Positions 1 to 5,316 of a stretch of 6,593 nt of DNA are shown here, piece after piece; position 1 is the stretch's first letter; the number at the start of each line of letters is the position of its first letter. The translations under genes were made by a program, and so were the position numbers. The stretch is from an uncultured Caryophanales bacterium (GTDB taxonomy: Bacteria; Bacillota_I; Bacilli_A; RFN20; CAG-826): positions 1 through 6,593 of the forward strand of contig CAMJEC010000053.1 of the NCBI GenBank assembly GCA_946404585.1, read 5' to 3'. The notes under the pieces were generated by a model. It had not been told where the DNA came from. It did no database searches and saw nothing but the letters and a program-made list of their open reading frames with translations.

Positions 1-6
1 TATAAT
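1..6 (+). promoter_or_regulatory. Possible -10 box of the tRNA-Arg gene
   Basis: The first six bases read TATAAT, a consensus -10 hexamer, and the tRNA begins 12 bases after it. A transcript would start near position 13. The matching -35 box would lie outside the window, so the site cannot be confirmed. It could also be a chance match if the tRNA belongs to a longer tRNA operon. Confidence 0.4.
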
Positions 7-18
7 TATCGCTGACAT

Positions 19-95
19 GCGCTTGTAGCTCAGTTGGATAGAGCAACAGCCTTCTAAGCTGTGGGTCAGGCGTTCGAGTCGCCTCAAGCGTGCCA
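19..95 (+). tRNA. tRNA-Arg (anticodon UCU), CCA encoded
   Basis: The sequence folds into a complete cloverleaf. The acceptor stem pairs 19-25 with 85-91 (one G-U), and the D stem is 28-31/41-44. The anticodon stem is 46-50/58-62, with loop CTTCTAA at 51-57. The variable loop is 63-67, and the T stem is 68-72/80-84 around loop TTCGAGT. The anticodon TCT (53-55) reads AGA, so this is tRNA-Arg. Position 92 is the discriminator base and 93-95 is a genomically encoded CCA. AGA is used heavily as the arginine codon in the adjacent clpB gene, in line with a need for this tRNA. An intrinsic terminator follows directly, so it is either a single tRNA unit or the last member of one. Confidence 0.97.
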
Positions 96-106
96 CAATC
101 GTATAT

Positions 107-139
107 AATCCCTGATACTAATCGGGGATTTTATTTTTT
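107..139 (+). terminator. Intrinsic terminator of the tRNA gene
   Basis: A 10-bp stem pairs 107-116 (AATCCCTGAT) with 121-130 (ATCGGGGATT), with one T-G pair and a 4-base ACTA loop. It is followed by the T-rich run TTATTTTTT. The hairpin starts 11 bases after the tRNA CCA. There is no A-tract on the other side, so it works for the + strand only. Confidence 0.88.
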
Positions 140-341
140 CAATATAAATCTTTTTATAAATAAAAAGAAATGTAGTTATACTTCGCAAAATCAAAAATTT
201 CTTAAAATTGGGAAGTATAAATAATGTAGTCAAGGACAATAATTTGAAGCTTATTTATATAAAAACAAAGCTTTTGGACATAAAAAGGGTGTTTTCGAGA
301 TAAAATGCAAAAAAATAATAACTATGTTATTAATATAATTT
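140..341. other. AT-rich intergenic spacer without a gene
   Basis: About 200 bases lie between the tRNA terminator and the CIRCE element. I see no reading frame of useful length with a ribosome binding site on either strand; both ATG triplets inside ATGTAGT copies run straight into TAG. The notable structure is an inverted repeat at 176-220, listed separately. A loose -35-like TTGGAC (274-279) and a TAAAAT (301-306) are 21 bases apart, too far for a convincing promoter. Confidence 0.6.
176..220. repeat. 9-bp perfect inverted repeat in the spacer upstream of clpB
   Basis: TTATACTTC at 176-184 is the exact reverse complement of GAAGTATAA at 212-220, with 27 AT-rich bases between them. Just outside or overlapping the arms, the 7-base word ATGTAGT occurs twice in direct orientation (170-176 and 224-230). 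It could be a two-site operator, a weak RNA hairpin or an old insertion footprint. In DNA this AT-rich some such matches arise by chance, so the function is unknown. Confidence 0.45.
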
Positions 342-368
342 TTAGCACTCTCACTTGCCGAGTGCTAA
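342..368 (+). promoter_or_regulatory. CIRCE operator (HrcA binding site)
   Basis: The sequence TTAGCACTC (342-350), nine spacer bases, then GAGTGCTAA (360-368) matches the CIRCE consensus perfectly in both arms and in spacing. CIRCE is the binding site of the heat-shock repressor HrcA in Firmicutes, mollicutes and many other bacteria. It sits over the -35 region of the clpB promoter, so bound HrcA should block RNA polymerase, with release on heat or protein-folding stress. The hrcA gene itself is not in this window. Confidence 0.96.
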
Positions 369-382
369 TTTTGTGCTACAAT
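355..382 (+). promoter_or_regulatory. clpB promoter (extended -10) overlapping CIRCE
   Basis: The -10 box TACAAT (377-382) is preceded by TG at 374-375, giving an extended -10. A -35-like TTGCCG (355-360) lies 16 bases upstream. The -35 falls inside the spacer and right arm of CIRCE, the arrangement expected for repression by HrcA. Transcription would start near 389, giving a leader of about 20 bases with little beyond the ribosome binding site. Confidence 0.75.
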
Positions 383-392
383 AGAATTATAA

Positions 393-399
393 AAGGAGG
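393..399 (+). promoter_or_regulatory. Ribosome binding site of clpB
   Basis: AAGGAGG, a full Shine-Dalgarno match, ends 8 bases before the ATG at 408. This fixes the start codon and shows that the missing N-terminal domain is real and not an annotation error: the operator, promoter and RBS all lie directly in front of this short form. Confidence 0.9.
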
Positions 400-407
400 A
401 TAAATTT

Positions 408-2522
408 ATGCAAATGGAACAAATGCCTGACTATGAAAATGATAAAGATGTCCTTCAAAAATTTGGCCGTAACATTAACGAAGAAGTTAAGAAAGGGAAA
501 ATTGATCCCGTCATCGGTCGTGATGAGGAAATTAGAAAAATCATTGAAATATTAGCCAGAAAAACTAAAAACAACGTCATTCTTTTAGGTGAACCTGGCG
601 TTGGTAAAACCGCAATACTTGAAGGTCTTGCGGAACGTATCGTCAAAGATGATGTGCCGACCATACTTAAGGATAAAACTATTTATGAATTAGATATGGG
701 CGCATTAGTAGCGGGTGCAAAATACCGTGGTGAATTTGAAGAGAGATTAAAAGCAGTCCTTAATAAAATTAAGGAAAGCGAAGGCAAAATCATTCTCTTT
801 ATCGATGAGATCCACCTCATTGTCGGCGCTGGTCGAGCGGATGGTGCCCTCGATGCTTCTAACATGCTCAAACCGATGCTTGCGAGAGGAGAAATCGATT
901 GTATCGGGGCGACGACATTAAAAGAATATCGTGAATATATTGAAAAGGACCGCGCTCTAGAAAGAAGATTCCAACCCGTTCTTATCAATGAACCGACTGT
1001 GGAAGATACTATTTCTATATTAAGAGGATTAAAGAATAGGTTTGAATCATTCCATGGTGTGAAGATTACCGATAATGCTTTAATCGCCGCGGCAAGTTTA
1101 TCCAATCGTTATTTAACATCTCGTTTCCTTCCTGATAAAGCTATCGACTTAGTGGATGAAGCTTGTGCTTCCATCAAAGTGGAACTCGCCTCTATGCCTA
1201 GCGAACTCGATGAATTAGAGAGAAAGATTAGGCAATTAGAGATTGAAAAGGCTGCTTTAAAGAAGGAGAGTGATGATGCGAGCAAGAAGAGACTCGCGGA
1301 TGTCGAAAAAGAACTCTCTTCTCTTAATGAGAAAGATAACGAGCTCAAGAAGAGATGGAAGCAAGAGAAAGATGAAATTCTCAAAGTTAAAGACGTTAAA
1401 GAGAAACTCGAAAAAGCAAAGTTTGATTTGGATGTCGCTTTAAGTCATTCCGAATACGAAAAAGCGGGTGAATTACAATATAAGACCATCCCAGAATTAG
1501 AGAAGAAATTAAAAGAGAACGATAATTCTCAAAGCGAGAAGAAACTCTTATCCGAAGTCGTGGATGAAGAACAAATCGCGAAGATTATCTCTCGTATGAC
1601 CAACATCCCTCTCAGCAAGATTGAAAAAGGCGATAGAGAGAAAGTTCTCGATTTAAAGAAGACTTTATCGAAGAGAGTAATCGGTCAAGATGAAGCTTTA
1701 ACCTTAGTTAGCGATGCGATTCTCCGTCAGAGAGCGGGGATTAAAGATAGCAATCGACCAATCGGTAGTTTCTTGTTCTTAGGTCCTACTGGTGTGGGTA
1801 AAACTGAAGTCGCTCGTGCTTTAGCGGAATCCTTGTTCGATTCGGAGAGTCATATCATCCGTATCGATATGAGTGAATATATGGAGAAATATAGCACTTC
1901 TCGTCTTATTGGTGCCCCTCCAGGATATGTCGGATATGAAGAAGGCGGACAACTCACAGAGAAAGTGAGAAGAAATCCTTATTCTATTGTCTTATTCGAT
2001 GAAATCGAAAAAGCTCATCCCGAAGTCTTTAATTTGTTATTACAAATGTTAGATGATGGAAGACTTACCGATAGTCAAGGAAGGGTCGTGGACTTCAAGA
2101 ATACGATTATCATCATGACTAGTAATTTAGGTAGTGAATATCTCCTCAATAATGAAAGAGATAAAGTGGAAGGATTATTACATCAAACCTTTAAGCCTGA
2201 GTTCTTAAATCGTATCGATGAAATAGTGTACTTCTCTCCATTATCTAAAGAGACTCAATCTAAGATTGTTGATAAGATGCTTAACAATCTCAATGATAGA
2301 TTAAAAGAATCTTATTATTCGTTCGAATTCTCTAACGCTTTAAAGAGTTGGATCCTCGATAGTGCTTATTCACCAATCTATGGTGCAAGACCGATTAAGA
2401 GATTCATCCAGAATAAAGTGGAGACCATTATTGCGAATAAGATTATTTCACAAGAAGTTGACACCAAACACAAATACTTAGTTGATTATAACGGCCAAGA
2501 AGTCATAGTCAAACAAGCTTAA
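408..2522 (+). CDS. clpB: ATP-dependent disaggregase ClpB, form lacking the N-terminal domain
   Basis: This is a cytoplasmic Hsp100 AAA+ chaperone. ClpB hexamers thread aggregated protein through a central pore, working with DnaK/DnaJ/GrpE. The 704 residues hold two ATPase modules. The first has Walker A GEPGVGKT (61-68), pore loop KYRGE (105-109, Tyr106), Walker B ILFIDE (129-134) and arginine fingers Arg186/Arg187. The second has Walker A GPTGVGKT (459-466), pore loop GYVG (506-509), Walker B VLFDE (528-532), sensor 1 Asn573, an FLNRIDE arginine-finger motif (599-605) and sensor 2 GARP (659-662). All key residues are present. Between them, about 262-385 form a long charged coiled coil, the full-size M domain that separates ClpB from ClpC. 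The roughly 145-residue N-terminal substrate domain of typical ClpB (about 857 residues in E. coli) is absent, as in mycoplasma ClpB. Expression should be heat-inducible through CIRCE, and the gene ends in its own terminator. Confidence 0.96.
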   Translation: MQMEQMPDYENDKDVLQKFGRNINEEVKKGKIDPVIGRDEEIRKIIEILARKTKNNVILLGEPGVGKTAILEGLAERIVKDDVPTILKDKTIYELDMGALVAGAKYRGEFEERLKAVLNKIKESEGKIILFIDEIHLIVGAGRADGALDASNMLKPMLARGEIDCIGATTLKEYREYIEKDRALERRFQPVLINEPTVEDTISILRGLKNRFESFHGVKITDNALIAAASLSNRYLTSRFLPDKAIDLVDEACASIKVELASMPSELDELERKIRQLEIEKAALKKESDDASKKRLADVEKELSSLNEKDNELKKRWKQEKDEILKVKDVKEKLEKAKFDLDVALSHSEYEKAGELQYKTIPELEKKLKENDNSQSEKKLLSEVVDEEQIAKIISRMTNIPLSKIEKGDREKVLDLKKTLSKRVIGQDEALTLVSDAILRQRAGIKDSNRPIGSFLFLGPTGVGKTEVARALAESLFDSESHIIRIDMSEYMEKYSTSRLIGAPPGYVGYEEGGQLTEKVRRNPYSIVLFDEIEKAHPEVFNLLLQMLDDGRLTDSQGRVVDFKNTIIIMTSNLGSEYLLNNERDKVEGLLHQTFKPEFLNRIDEIVYFSPLSKETQSKIVDKMLNNLNDRLKESYYSFEFSNALKSWILDSAYSPIYGARPIKRFIQNKVETIIANKIISQEVDTKHKYLVDYNGQEVIVKQA

Positions 2523-2530
2523 TCTTAGGG

Positions 2531-2560
2531 AAGCCACCCTTTGGGTGGTTTTCTTTTTTA
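2531..2560 (+). terminator. Intrinsic terminator of clpB
   Basis: The stem CCACCC (2534-2539)/GGGTGG (2543-2548), extended by AAG pairing with TTT through a G-U, closes a TTT loop. It is followed by TTTTCTTTTTT. It begins 9 bases after the clpB stop codon, so clpB is a single-gene unit. Confidence 0.93.
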
Positions 2561-2729
2561 TCATCAAATTCTTTATATCTTCAGGAATATCTATAAAAAA
2601 TAAAAAAGATTTTTTTATAATTAAAAAGGCTATGCAGAATTAGATGAATTTATAAACCATAAATACATTTATAAATCACTAAAACCATTAGGTGATGGTG
2701 GTATCCATTTAATATTTAAAAGGCAATAA
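2560..2729 (+). pseudogene. Possible frameshifted C-terminal remnant of a lost gene
   Basis: This stretch looks like decayed coding sequence. One frame (2625-2729) has no start codon and is preceded by a stop at 2622, yet translates to a protein-like end that includes YAELDEFINHKYIYKSLK, then PLGDGGIHLIFKRQ and TAA. The frame before it, open from the preceding terminator, gives ISIKNKKDFFIIKK. The two join into one reading if a single A is restored in the A5 run at 2623-2627. The joined pattern, FFIIKK...Y.EL..FI...Y.YK.L...GGIHL..KR, has the feel of the extracellular tail of a membrane glycosyltransferase, but this is only an impression. There is no RBS, and the 5' part is missing, replaced by the clpB terminator. 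It could also be chance in AT-rich DNA. Confidence 0.4.
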
Positions 2730-2804
2730 TATTAAATTCTAATGAAAAAGTGTAACAATCTGGTAATACTGGATGTCTTTTTTCCTTTTTTTGCAAGAAT
2801 GCGA

Positions 2805-2810
2805 TATAAT
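2805..2810 (+). promoter_or_regulatory. -10 box of the small lipoprotein gene
   Basis: A perfect TATAAT lies 31 bases before the chosen ATG at 2842, placing transcription start near 2817, just ahead of the ribosome binding site. No good -35 hexamer is seen 16-18 bases upstream, where the sequence is T-rich (around 2781-2790). The site supports the start at 2842 over the upstream in-frame ATG at 2773. Confidence 0.6.
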
Positions 2811-2841
2811 AAAAAGCACAAAAAGGAGACTCATTCATTTT

Positions 2842-3375
2842 ATGAAAAAACATTTTTTACTTACTTTTGCTTCACTTTGCGCTTTTTCTTTGACCGCTTG
2901 TAGTGCAACAATCTATTATGACTATGAAGGTTATAAAGCAAAAATCGCAGAAACTGAATTTTCTTGGGATTATACCAAAGTAACCGCTACAACTGAGGAA
3001 GATGGGGAAAAGCAAACCATCGAATACACTTATAGCGAGGAAGAAAAAGTTTGGAGAGGTAAACATACAGAAGAGATTGACGGCACAGAAGTAGAATTTT
3101 CAGATGTCATCACTCTTGACCTCCCGTCTTATCTCAAAACCTTACCAACCACTATTAAACTTATTGATCCGTCATTAGAAGTTGATGATGTTTGCCAATT
3201 TGGTCTTACTAGTGGCATGGGTGGAACATCCTATGTCATCAACGCCACAATTGAAATGGAAGGCTTGACCAATAACAGCGAAATCAAATTTAATAACAAA
3301 GGCTTAATGGTTTCTCAAACCAACGAAGATGGTAACGGAACGAAAAATTCCACAACTTACAAATATTCAAAATAG
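2842..3375 (+). CDS. Small lipoprotein of unknown function (177 residues)
   Basis: I do not recognise the family. The N-terminus is a clear lipoprotein signal: MKKH, a hydrophobic stretch from Phe5, then the lipobox LTAC with the lipidated cysteine at Cys20. The mature protein of about 158 residues would therefore be anchored on the outer face of the membrane. It is rich in Thr, Glu, Asp and Tyr, has no further membrane segment, and alternates polar and hydrophobic residues as in beta strands. A short pattern occurs twice: T.EDG...T.EYTYS (about 51-65) and TNEDG...TTYKYS (160-176). The reading frame stays open back to an ATG at 2773, but that start has no RBS, lies upstream of the -10 box and would bury the signal peptide. 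From 2842, AAAGGAGA (2822-2829) sits 12 bases upstream, slightly far but usable. Its own promoter and terminator suggest separate transcription. Confidence 0.85.
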   Translation: MKKHFLLTFASLCAFSLTACSATIYYDYEGYKAKIAETEFSWDYTKVTATTEEDGEKQTIEYTYSEEEKVWRGKHTEEIDGTEVEFSDVITLDLPSYLKTLPTTIKLIDPSLEVDDVCQFGLTSGMGGTSYVINATIEMEGLTNNSEIKFNNKGLMVSQTNEDGNGTKNSTTYKYSK

Positions 3376-3435
3376 ACGCTCCAAACTTTAACGGGACTAA
3401 TCAAAAATTCTCCAAAGTCATTCGGGGCAGCAAAT

Positions 3436-3461
3436 AGCTCGGATTCAATTCCGGGCTTTTT
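3436..3461 (+). terminator. Intrinsic terminator after the small lipoprotein
   Basis: An 8-bp stem pairs AGCTCGGA (3436-3443) with TCCGGGCT (3450-3457), with one T-G pair and a 6-base loop. It is followed by TTTTATAT. It lies about 60 bases after the stop codon, leaving a short 3' untranslated region. Confidence 0.8.
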
Positions 3462-3512
3462 ATATAAAAATCTTAAAAAATTTTATCGATTTTCTATTTT
3501 CTAATCGTCTTA

Positions 3513-3541
3513 TTGATAGAAGTCTCTTAAAAGAATAGAAT
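3513..3541 (+). promoter_or_regulatory. Promoter of the larger lipoprotein gene
   Basis: TTGATA (3513-3518) and TAGAAT (3536-3541) match -35 and -10 consensus at five of six positions each and are separated by an ideal 17 bases. Transcription would start near 3548, almost at the Shine-Dalgarno sequence, so the leader would be unusually short. That closeness is the main reason for doubt. Confidence 0.5.
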
Positions 3542-3545
3542 TAAT

Positions 3546-3553
3546 AAAGGAGA
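3546..3553 (+). promoter_or_regulatory. Ribosome binding site deciding the start at 3561
   Basis: AAAGGAGA lies in front of two in-frame ATG codons. GGAG ends 2 bases before the ATG at 3555 and 8 bases before the ATG at 3561. Only the second spacing suits initiation, so the protein most likely begins MKKIKSK. Confidence 0.8.
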
Positions 3554-3560
3554 TATGCGC

Positions 3561-5201
3561 ATGAAAAAAATTAAGAGCAAATCGATATTAATTGGAGCGT
3601 TACTTGGTGGTTTAATTCTTACTGGTTGCCAAGCCATTTCTAATCCTTCAACTAGTGATAGTAGCGTTGATACCACTCCAAGTAATAGTAATGAAGCTCA
3701 TACTTTTGAGTCTATTAATGGTGTCACTACAATTTTAAAAAAAGGCGAAGCGACTCCAAAAGAAGGACTCTCATTTAGTGTTACAAGTCTTAACGAAGAG
3801 TTTGTTCTTAAAAGTACTGGTTTATATGGCAAAGGTGATGAGAGGCCTTTTATTGCTTATGTTCTAGCTTTGTATTTAGCGGACTTAAATAAGGATGGCT
3901 ATGATGATTTTGTTTTCGTTTCAGATAATAATCGTCCTTTAAAAGCCACTGGCACTTGGATAGCCGCTTATGATTATCATAGTAGACAAATCTTATATCG
4001 TTTAGATGAGGCTGCTCAATTTGACTATCAAATTAGTTTTGATGGATCTAATTTCATTGTTGATCAATATACCACTGACCATTTTGATTCAAATAATGTA
4101 TTTGAAAAAGGTCGTTTGGTGGGCAAAGGTATCTTGGATTATAGTGGGGAGGAGATAACCACTAAATGGCAAAACTATCTCAATATTGATTCATATGATT
4201 TCAATGTCACATTAGCGGACAAAACCCGTACACCAATTACAATGAAACCATCTAGTGAAGCAAACACCTATGTGATAGAAAACGCTAGTGTTGATGATGC
4301 GTACTGCATTACCACAAACATCAAAAGAAATAGTGGTAACTATGATGACTTAACCACGGATTTATGTGTTGGCTATCGTTTAAATGGTTATTATCGTCTC
4401 ATTCAAGCAACCGCTAATAACCGCCAAGATAATGTCATCGTTAGTTTAAAAGCATTTAATCTTAAATATGAAGAGAGTAAATCAGCAGTTGTGGAAGTCT
4501 GTGTCTCCGGCTTTATTTATAAAATCGTTTTCCAAATTGACACTTATGACTATGCTAGCGACCATAAAACACTAATCGAATATTTCGGTTGGAACTTCAC
4601 TAAAAGTGATATCGTTGAGTTCTATAGCGAATTCATTCCTGGAGTAGATGATAATAGATACGGCGAAGAATCATATCCTTTCGTCTATGTTTCCGTCGCT
4701 AGTAACCAGGAAGCTACAGAAACGAGCTATGATATCTTAGAGGCGAAAGTCGTAGAAATTGACCATGCTTTAGTTAAAAAACTCGAGAGTCCTTCACGTT
4801 ATTATTTTAAAACTAATGATAATAGTTATTCGTGCTGTGTCCATAATGCGATGCTCGAATATAACGATGTTTTCTATTTAATTGTTTATTCTAAAAATTA
4901 TTCGTATGCCTTCAGTGCAAGTAATGGCTATGTACGTTTTAGAGATACATATAGTGAAATTACGGTTGAGCCTAGTGTTCCAGGCTTAACATCCCATGTT
5001 ATTCAAAACGCCAATAGTATTCGTTTTCAACAAAGAAGTATAAATACTACCGCTCAAGTGGAACAATATGAGAGAAGAAAACAATACACATTTACAGTTG
5101 CTGGTAATGAATTCTATATCATTGACAGCAAAACAATGGTTAAAGGAAACACTAAATACGAAGTTGTAACGGACAATGATTTCTCCTCTTTGTTCCAATA
5201 A
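3561..5201 (+). CDS. Lipoprotein of unknown function with a DxNxDG-type calcium motif (546 residues)
   Basis: I cannot name the family. The signal sequence MKKIKSK plus a hydrophobic stretch ends in lipobox LTGC with Cys23 as the lipidation site, so it should be tethered to the outer membrane surface. Residues about 27-46 are a Ser/Thr/Asn/Pro-rich linker. After it, DLNKDGYDDFVFVSD (from Asp108) has the D-x-N-x-D-G-x-D-D pattern of calcium-binding FG-GAP/VCBS-type or EF-hand-like loops; only one copy is visible, so a full beta propeller is not evident. The remaining 430 or so residues are rich in Tyr, Asp, Asn and Ser, with many short hydrophobic strands, suggesting a beta-rich ectodomain. 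There is no other transmembrane segment and no enzyme motif I recognise. The large size and single calcium motif would fit an adhesive or substrate-binding surface protein, but that is inference. A terminator follows. Confidence 0.85.
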   Translation: MKKIKSKSILIGALLGGLILTGCQAISNPSTSDSSVDTTPSNSNEAHTFESINGVTTILKKGEATPKEGLSFSVTSLNEEFVLKSTGLYGKGDERPFIAYVLALYLADLNKDGYDDFVFVSDNNRPLKATGTWIAAYDYHSRQILYRLDEAAQFDYQISFDGSNFIVDQYTTDHFDSNNVFEKGRLVGKGILDYSGEEITTKWQNYLNIDSYDFNVTLADKTRTPITMKPSSEANTYVIENASVDDAYCITTNIKRNSGNYDDLTTDLCVGYRLNGYYRLIQATANNRQDNVIVSLKAFNLKYEESKSAVVEVCVSGFIYKIVFQIDTYDYASDHKTLIEYFGWNFTKSDIVEFYSEFIPGVDDNRYGEESYPFVYVSVASNQEATETSYDILEAKVVEIDHALVKKLESPSRYYFKTNDNSYSCCVHNAMLEYNDVFYLIVYSKNYSYAFSASNGYVRFRDTYSEITVEPSVPGLTSHVIQNANSIRFQQRSINTTAQVEQYERRKQYTFTVAGNEFYIIDSKTMVKGNTKYEVVTDNDFSSLFQ

Positions 5202-5214
5202 CTTAATAAAGTGA

Positions 5215-5246
5215 AGATCTCGTCACACAAACGAGGTTTTCTTTTT
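5215..5246 (+). terminator. Intrinsic terminator of the larger lipoprotein gene
   Basis: The stem AGATCTCGT (5215-5223) pairs with ACGAGGTTT (5231-5239), with two G-U pairs, around loop CACACAA. It is followed by TCTTTTT. It starts 14 bases after the stop codon. This separates the lipoprotein from the nuclease gene. Confidence 0.85.
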
Positions 5247-5257
5247 AAAAAAGTGGT

Positions 5258-5279
5258 GCTTATAAGCATAGTTTTATGC
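5258..5279. repeat. Overlapping palindrome and hairpin upstream of the nuclease gene
   Basis: GCTTATAAGC (5258-5267) is a perfect 10-base palindrome. It shares its last two bases with a second element, GCATA-GTTT-TATGC (5266-5279), a 5-bp stem with a 4-base loop. They lie 38-59 bases before the nuclease start, in the only space where its promoter can be. No clear -35/-10 pair is visible there; TATAAG (5261-5266) within the palindrome is a weak -10 candidate. A repressor operator is possible but unproven. Confidence 0.35.
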
Positions 5280-5305
5280 GACAATAAAAATGACATTAAA
5301 TTCAT

Positions 5306-5310
5306 GGAGG
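5306..5310 (+). promoter_or_regulatory. Ribosome binding site of the nuclease gene
   Basis: GGAGG ends 6 bases before the ATG at 5317, a good match and spacing that fixes the start of the signal peptide MKKFIIP. Confidence 0.85.
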
Positions 5311-5316
5311 TATACT

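Noticed and set aside
177..219. Convergent TATACT -10 boxes created by the inverted repeat arms
   Set aside because: Neither has a recognisable -35 partner, and neither would drive a gene in this spacer.
221..250. Possible CtsR operator (GTCAAGGACAAT...)
   Set aside because: It lacks the tandem GGTCAAA heptads with correct spacing, and it is over 100 bases upstream of the clpB promoter.
455..1384. Open frames on the minus strand inside clpB
   Set aside because: They lie antisense to a strongly conserved gene, have Ser/Phe/Leu-rich low-complexity translations and lack ribosome binding sites.
408..2522. ClpC or ClpE as the identity of the AAA+ protein
   Set aside because: The middle domain is about 120 residues of coiled coil, as in ClpB; ClpC has a much shorter one and ClpE carries an N-terminal zinc motif not seen here.
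2773..2841. In-frame upstream ATG that would lengthen the small lipoprotein by 23 residues
   Set aside because: It has no Shine-Dalgarno sequence, the TATAAT promoter box at 2805-2810 lies inside the extension, and it would place the lipoprotein signal away from the N-terminus.
3555..3560. ATG two codons before the chosen start of the larger lipoprotein
   Set aside because: GGAG ends only 2 bases before it, which is too close; the ATG at 3561 has the normal 8-base spacing.
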